64,000 nt of DNA from assembly GCA_035236585.1 (NCBI GenBank), contig CP141130.1, forward strand, positions 75,029,944 through 75,093,943, in the 5' to 3' direction. Below the pieces are notes generated by a model. The model saw only the letters and a list, made by a program, of their open reading frames with translations. It did not search any database and was not told the origin of the DNA. Shown here piece by piece: positions 59,012 through 64,000 of this stretch (positions within the stretch are counted from its first letter, which is position 1; each line of letters starts with the position of its first letter). The stretch comes from Warburgia ugandensis. Lineage: Eukaryota > Streptophyta > Magnoliopsida > Canellales > Canellaceae. A program made the translations under genes and the position numbers.

Positions 59012-60070
59012 TACAAGAACAAGTTTTTGAATAACTCTTCATCATCCTATATGTGTGTGTATAAAATATTAAATTTTAAGTTGTCGTCTCAACTTCAATT
59101 ATTTTCATCCTAAGTACCCTACTCGCCAATATCAAGCATACAATCCACTCATTATCATCGATTACATCAAATGATGATATTGTTTTAATAATACAAGAAT
59201 AATCTTTTGAATTATCGCTTATGTCGTCTTCATCATAAAAGTACTCTTCTCAATTGAAAATATGCAAAGAGATTTTTCAACTCTAGGTTAGAACAAATGG
59301 ATCAATGCAAACATGATAGATCTATATACAAGAAGGACACTTTAGGAAATAAATTTTCTACCCATAATCATGCAAATAAAATAGGAGGTAATGAAGAAAG
59401 ACTTATCCAAACTATGATGATCCAAATGTCATGCATGTTATGAGGAAGAGCTAACCAAGTTGAATTACGATTCTTAGTTCCTGAAAAATGTTCAAGAGTA
59501 AGTTTGGGGAATCTCAGAGATCATATGAAATTAAGATAGTGACAAAAATGTCAGTTGAGAAAGACAAGTTAGAAGAAAAATTGCAATCAGCTCTGCTTTT
59601 ACATTGTATTTTTTAATGTGATTTTTTTTTCTAACCAACTTCTTAAGTTTTTTTCATGAAGAAAATCAAAATTGTTAATTTCCTTCAATGACTTTTTAAG
59701 ATAGATTTTGAGAAATCATTTTATTAAATTATATTATATAAGACATTTTTTTTTCTTTGTAACCATGTTAGATTTATTCAATAAGGCCTTTTTTTGTCAT
59801 TTTACAAATCGCCAATTTTAGTAATGCATACAATATAGAATTTAGATAATTAAAAGCTAATATATATGATGGGATCTATTTAGCTACCCAAATTGTAAAA
59901 GCAAAACTCAACATTTTACTCATGTTTGAGACATATAATAGAAGTAAAGCAAATAAACAAACATAAAGAAAAAAAGAAAGAATAATAAACTAGAAAATAC
60001 AAGGTCGTTATAGTCATCTATATACTATATATTATAGAGACTCCTCAAGTAAAAAGTTAACCAACTTGGA
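59009..60070. other. AT-rich sequence without a gene
   Basis: Strongly AT-rich with many short stops in all frames. A phrase beginning 'aatacaagaa' occurs at about 59009 and in changed form at about 59189. Confidence 0.5.
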
Positions 60071-60252
60071 AGAGTTATAATAGTTTATTGTTAGCATAGT
60101 TTGTGGTTAATTTTGGGTAGAATAAAAGAAAATAGAGAAACATTAACTATCAATACCATGAGAGAGTCATAATAGTTTATTATCTACATAAATTTTGGTT
60201 TATTTTAAATAGAACAAAAGAAAATAAAGAGACATTAACTATCTATTCCATA
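60071..60252. repeat. ~93-bp tandem repeat, two copies
   Basis: The pattern 'gagt.ataatagtttatt ... agaaaata.agagacattaactatc' occurs at 60071-60163 and 60164-60252. A weaker related stretch lies at about 60985-61070. Confidence 0.8.
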
Positions 60253-60655
60253 TATAAACCAAACACCCCTTACATGGATTATCGATGGATTTACCAAGTG
60301 GGGTGTTTGCTTTATATGTAGTATTGCTTTACAATAATATGGTAATAAAACAAATACTATATGTTTATATACTTTATAAAGAAGAAATATATAGAAGGAA
60401 ACTATGGAAATAATTGGGAGGGCATTTTGCAAATAGGCAAAAAGAGATTTAGGAAAAAAGTCAAAAAGTGAACTTTTATCGATGGAAAATTACTGTTGCT
60501 ATAGCTAGCATTTTGAAGAAAAATTGCTGTTAAATATATATTCTACTAATCTCATGCATGCATGTGCATGTATTCCTGGCTAGTCTATTTATAGTTAAAG
60601 AAGCAACATAGGAGAAAGTGAGAAAATGTGCCCCTCTTAATTTCTTTATAATTAT

Positions 60656-60658
<3 letters not shown>

Positions 60659-60733
<75 letters not shown>
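60659..60733. repeat. Long CT microsatellite
   Basis: About 36 uninterrupted CT units. Confidence 0.95.
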
Positions 60734-60735
<2 letters not shown>

Positions 60736-61160
60736 CTCATGTGTGCATTTGTAACTAGGGAAGTAGTACATCATTATTATATTTCTAAATAGTTATAAAT
60801 ACATTTTAAGAAAATCTAGAAGTTACTCTCTATTTCTGTGTGTGTGTGTGAACGTTCACATGCTAATGACAAATATACCCCATAATTTTTATCTTCACAC
60901 TACCAGACTTTTATCTTTTCTCAAAAGACAATTAATGTGTACTATCGTACTATATGTAATGACCAATAACCAGCTTATGGGAGTCATATTAGAGCAATAC
61001 ATAGTTTATGGTGCATTGTAGGCCAAAAATGGAAAATGACAGAACATGAACTATATATTTATCTATAATATGCCTACATAGAGAGAATATATTTACGTAG
61101 GAGAAGCAGAAAATACACCCGAAGCATGATTTAAAAATATGAAGAAGGGCATTTTAAAAA

Positions 61161-62003
61161 GGGCTTTTTGCAGATTTGACATTATTTTATGGTATTTTTG
61201 CAGAAAAACCCAACATTTTCACCATTTTAATTTGCCATTAAGTTTTTCATAACTTCGCAAATTTGCCGCACCGTTTCTGTTCAATCGACATTTACCGTCA
61301 ATTTTTTTCTAAATGAAACCCCCACCGTTTTTTGTCTGCGTTCAACAGAGTTGAAGACGACCGACGACAGCGTTGTCAGTCATCATCTTTTACCGCGCAC
61401 GACGAAAACGACGCATGCTCTGGGGAGGGGGGAAATGGGTACCGTTGTCTCGTGTGTGGGGGGGGGTGAAAGGGTAGGGGCGGGGAGTGCTGGGATTGGG
61501 GGCTACCACGGGAGGCGGTGAGCTGGGACGGGGACGGGGAGCGTAGATAAAAGGAGGCTGCCGGTTGGGGGGGCAAGGACGGGGACCGCAGAAGGCTGTG
61601 GGGGCGCGCCGGCGGGGCTGTGGGCACCGCGCAGTGGGGGCTGATGGGAAGGGGGTGAAAGGCTGATCGTGCTGGCTGAGTACCGTGCAGGGGAGGCTGG
61701 GGGGGAAGGTTGATCGTGTTGGTCGAGTACCATGCAGGCGGAGGGGGAGGCGGTGAGCGTGTGGGGGGAAATGCTGCCGGAAACAGAGCACAACAGGGGA
61801 AGTCGGAGAATGCGCCGAAAAGAGGGACTGCGGGAAAAGAAAAGGGTAATATTAGGATTTAGTAAAAAGTAACGGAAAAAATAAACGAAATGATAAATTT
61901 GCAAAGTTTTTGAAAATTTAAAGAAAATTTGTAATATTAAAAAATATTGATTTTTTTTTCTTTCAAAAACACCATAAAGTAATGCTAAATTTCCAAAAAC
62001 CCC
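61161..62003. mobile_element. Mutator-like element with GC-rich cargo (Pack-MULE-like)
   Basis: The ends are inverted over about 45-50 bp: GGGCTTTTTGCAGATTTGAC on the left and GGGGTTTTTGGAAATTTAGC as the reverse complement of the right, both continuing into TTTATGGT.TTTTTG. The element is bounded by a perfect 9-bp direct repeat 'ttttaaaaa' at 61152-61160 and 62004-62012, the target size of Mutator elements. The centre (about 61320-61830) is sharply GC-rich compared with the AT-rich surroundings and contains no transposase, which fits captured host DNA. Pro/Ser-rich frames of up to 133 codons exist on the minus strand in several frames at once, so they are not evidence of a gene. Confidence 0.85.
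61672..61760. repeat. Degenerate ~50-bp duplication in the MULE cargo
   Basis: The phrase 'ggctgatcgtgctggctgag' to 'ccgtgcagg' repeats shortly after as 'ggttgatcgtgttggtcgag' to 'ccatgcagg'. Confidence 0.75.
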
Positions 62004-62012
62004 TTTTAAAAA

Positions 62013-62500
62013 TAGGTAGAGGGTAATTTTAGAAAAAAGTCAAAAGTTTACTTTTACCGGTGAAATTTACCACCCCTAAAGGGTAAACTTGCCGTTAAAT
62101 ACGTATAGTTCTATATATATTTTTTTCTTGGTTTGAAAACAGATTATTAAACAGTTTTATTTTTCAAACATCAAAAAAGAAAAAGAAAAAATCCCATGGA
62201 CGAGATTTTTGGAGCATGTACCATCCAATGTTATGGCCAACACTCTGAATTGTTTGGATCGTATGAAGTTGGAACCTACTTGGAGTGAAAATGTAATAGG
62301 GAGAGAGAGAGGACTTAGTTCCTAGCTCTTTCTCATTTTATACTAATTAAACAGGACTTTATTTATATAAAGAGGAGGTTACAACTTGCATATTTCTTGG
62401 CACTAATGTGCCTACTTAAAACAACCACCACCTTAGACGCTACTATATATATTCTTGTCCTGTTGGATCATTCGTTCTTCCAATTATGATTAATTTTTTA
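62013..62500. other. AT-rich repeat continuing past the MULE, then unassigned
   Basis: 62013-62100 is the right half of the dispersed repeat interrupted by the MULE, related to 60418-60540. The remainder holds no gene I recognise. Confidence 0.5.
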
Positions 62501-62615
62501 GTAGTGGTTTGAAGTAGATGAGCTCCCTGTACTTCTCCCAAACCTTCTCATAAACCAGAGCGGAGGGGAACCTGGCTTTTCTGTGTCTTGAACCTCAATT
62601 CCCAAAGGAAAGCAT

Positions 62616-62948
62616 TTGGAAATAAGTCGAATTTTTTACGCTGCGTGGCTCAATCAAGGAAACGTGGACTGGCAAGAGCACCCAAATTGTGTTCAAAGTG
62701 ACGCTGACAAGAAACTCAATCCAAAAATGCAACCCAAAACTGTTGCTTCCTTGTCCATCCAATCTCAAAGCAAGGACGAAGAAAATGTAAACAGTACTAA
62801 TTCCATCGATTCCCTTCCCTGCATAAACCCAGGGCATTTTGATTGTCAAAACCTAGCAGGGAATGAGTATCTAAGGCATCATTTACCTCTATTTCCTCTC
62901 GGGAGAGATCAAGCAGTATCTTATTCTTACGGAAGATGTGTGCCATAA
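62616..62948 (+). CDS. Hypothetical ORF, 110 codons, unknown
   Basis: An open frame with a Ser/Asn-rich middle and the C-terminal phrase HLPLFPLGRD 18 residues from the end. The LPLFPLG part resembles the WUS-box of WOX proteins, but no homeodomain is visible upstream and the leading Thr is His. The minus strand is also partly open here (62595-62849). It could be a chance frame, a last exon or a pseudogene. There is no signal peptide. Confidence 0.2.
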   Translation: MEISRIFYAAWLNQGNVDWQEHPNCVQSDADKKLNPKMQPKTVASLSIQSQSKDEENVNSTNSIDSLPCINPGHFDCQNLAGNEYLRHHLPLFPLGRDQAVSYSYGRCVP

Positions 62949-64000
62949 TCCAGCCCATCCATCAAGAGAAAACAAATAACTGAAAGCCACCCTCGGACAT
63001 ATTATCTTGAATCTCGTTGCATAAGTCTCTTATGCATCTCAGATCTTGTTATAAATATGAAGTGGACGACTTATCAGCAAGAATTTGGTTTTCAGCCCTT
63101 TGTCACGAACTTGCATTATAAGGTCCATGACCAATGCACGTGGAATGCAATAGAGGCCTGCTTAGCTTAACTTGAAGGACTTGGATCCATAATCTCAAAG
63201 CCCCAAGTACATCATGTAAATATCTTGCTTCTATAATTCTCCAGGAGCATCCTAGAATGTGGTGGAACCAAAGACTTGTGTAGAGACTTCTAGAGAGAAT
63301 TCTAGAATAGTCTCTAACCGTTGAATGGTTAACAGTTGTAAAGATCCCCACCATCCATTGAGGAGGTGGGAGCTTCCTCACTTTCAAAGCATCCAATAGT
63401 AGTAAGCATCTTCAAAGCAATAAGGCTAGAGTTGATTCCAAGTTCCTTTTCAGTTGTTCTTCTCCGTTGGGTTTCTAGTCAGGCATACTTAGTTAGTTCA
63501 TGGTGAGAAGCCAATCTAAGTACTGTATGGGAGTCTAAGCAAAATTGGGCCACAGCTTTATTGGGGGTCTTATTCAGTTAGCAGGAAATAAATGGAAATT
63601 GATATCTATTTCAACCGAACTTTGTCGTCGTTTGGTTTGACATGGATATCTAATCCAGCTGGAAGTATAGGCCCTCATGAAATCAATTACCAGCTTATTA
63701 ATTCTTCTCATGAAAGTCATTATCTTTTCAAGTTAAAGAAATGCATTTCCGTGGAAATTGTTTTTTTTATTTTTATTTTTATTCAAACAAAATGGGCGCC
63801 TTGAAGTTCATGTTTGTTAACGGAATTTGACCCCACAGATGAATACAACACCGACAGATGAGCAGCCAAGAATGCCAGTGTTTAATGATCCAAACACGTC
63901 TTTTCGAATATTGTAAGCCCCTGTTTTGTAGCCTGCTAGATGAGAGAGCTACGGTTTAGATTCCTCAACAAAGGCTACGGAAACCAAAAGGCTTGAGGAT
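62949..64000. other. Unassigned, possible LTR and MITE debris
   Basis: 63200-63400 contains phrases reminiscent of copia LTR leaders on the minus strand ('gagacttctagagagaattc'), and 63625-63800 has end-like phrases ('cgtttggtttgaca' and 'ttcaaacaaaatgggcg'). Neither has a paired end or target duplication that I can show. Confidence 0.25.

Noticed and set aside
61376-61904. Pro-rich ORFs in the MULE cargo as candidate genes
   Set aside because: Three overlapping frames are open at once because of GC-rich composition, and there is no start context or recognisable domain.

Overview
This is nuclear DNA of a flowering plant. Coding sequence is split by GT-AG introns, there are plant-type Ty3/gypsy and copia elements, an RTE-type LINE and Au SINEs, and a short insert of plastid DNA. 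The species cannot be named from the sequence alone. I see no bacterial features, no CRISPR array, and no rRNA or intact tRNA gene.

Layout. Positions 1-20102 are a nest of Ty3/gypsy retrotransposon pieces in both orientations. They comprise minus-strand LTRs (1-2412, 6000-9133) with scraps of internal region, a plus-strand solo-type LTR (3136-5822), and one plus-strand element. That element has a truncated 5' LTR (10727-12362), a stop-riddled gag-pol (12469-17090) and a full 3' LTR (17135-20102). Positions 20103-33000 are decayed intergenic DNA. They hold an Au SINE, a small MITE-like unit with a 42-bp minisatellite, a second degraded gypsy element, pseudogene exons of an alpha/beta hydrolase and probably of a CASP-like membrane protein, an ORF with 14-residue repeats, a copia-type LTR, a 2-kb DNA transposon with very long inverted arms, and a piece of plastid psaA.

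Two genes look functional. A ten-exon aspartic protease gene runs on the plus strand (33696-54779, 479 aa predicted). It has a signal peptide, both catalytic aspartates and a GPI-anchor-like tail, and it resembles the Arabidopsis pollen proteases A36/A39. Its introns have been invaded by Au SINEs, duplicated LINE tails and copia debris. Facing it on the minus strand is a two-exon gene for a small secreted six-cysteine protein of the TPD1 (TAPETUM DETERMINANT 1)-like family (56286-56919, 126 aa).

Positions 57000-64000 contain a LINE 3' end, AT-rich repeats, long GA/CT microsatellites, and an 843-bp Mutator-like element (61161-62003) with a perfect 9-bp target duplication and GC-rich cargo. The rest is unassigned. 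I found no new multi-gene system. The most interesting features are the rearranged LTR junctions, the Pack-MULE-like element with a related uninterrupted site nearby, the double SINE insertion and the long-armed DNA transposon.
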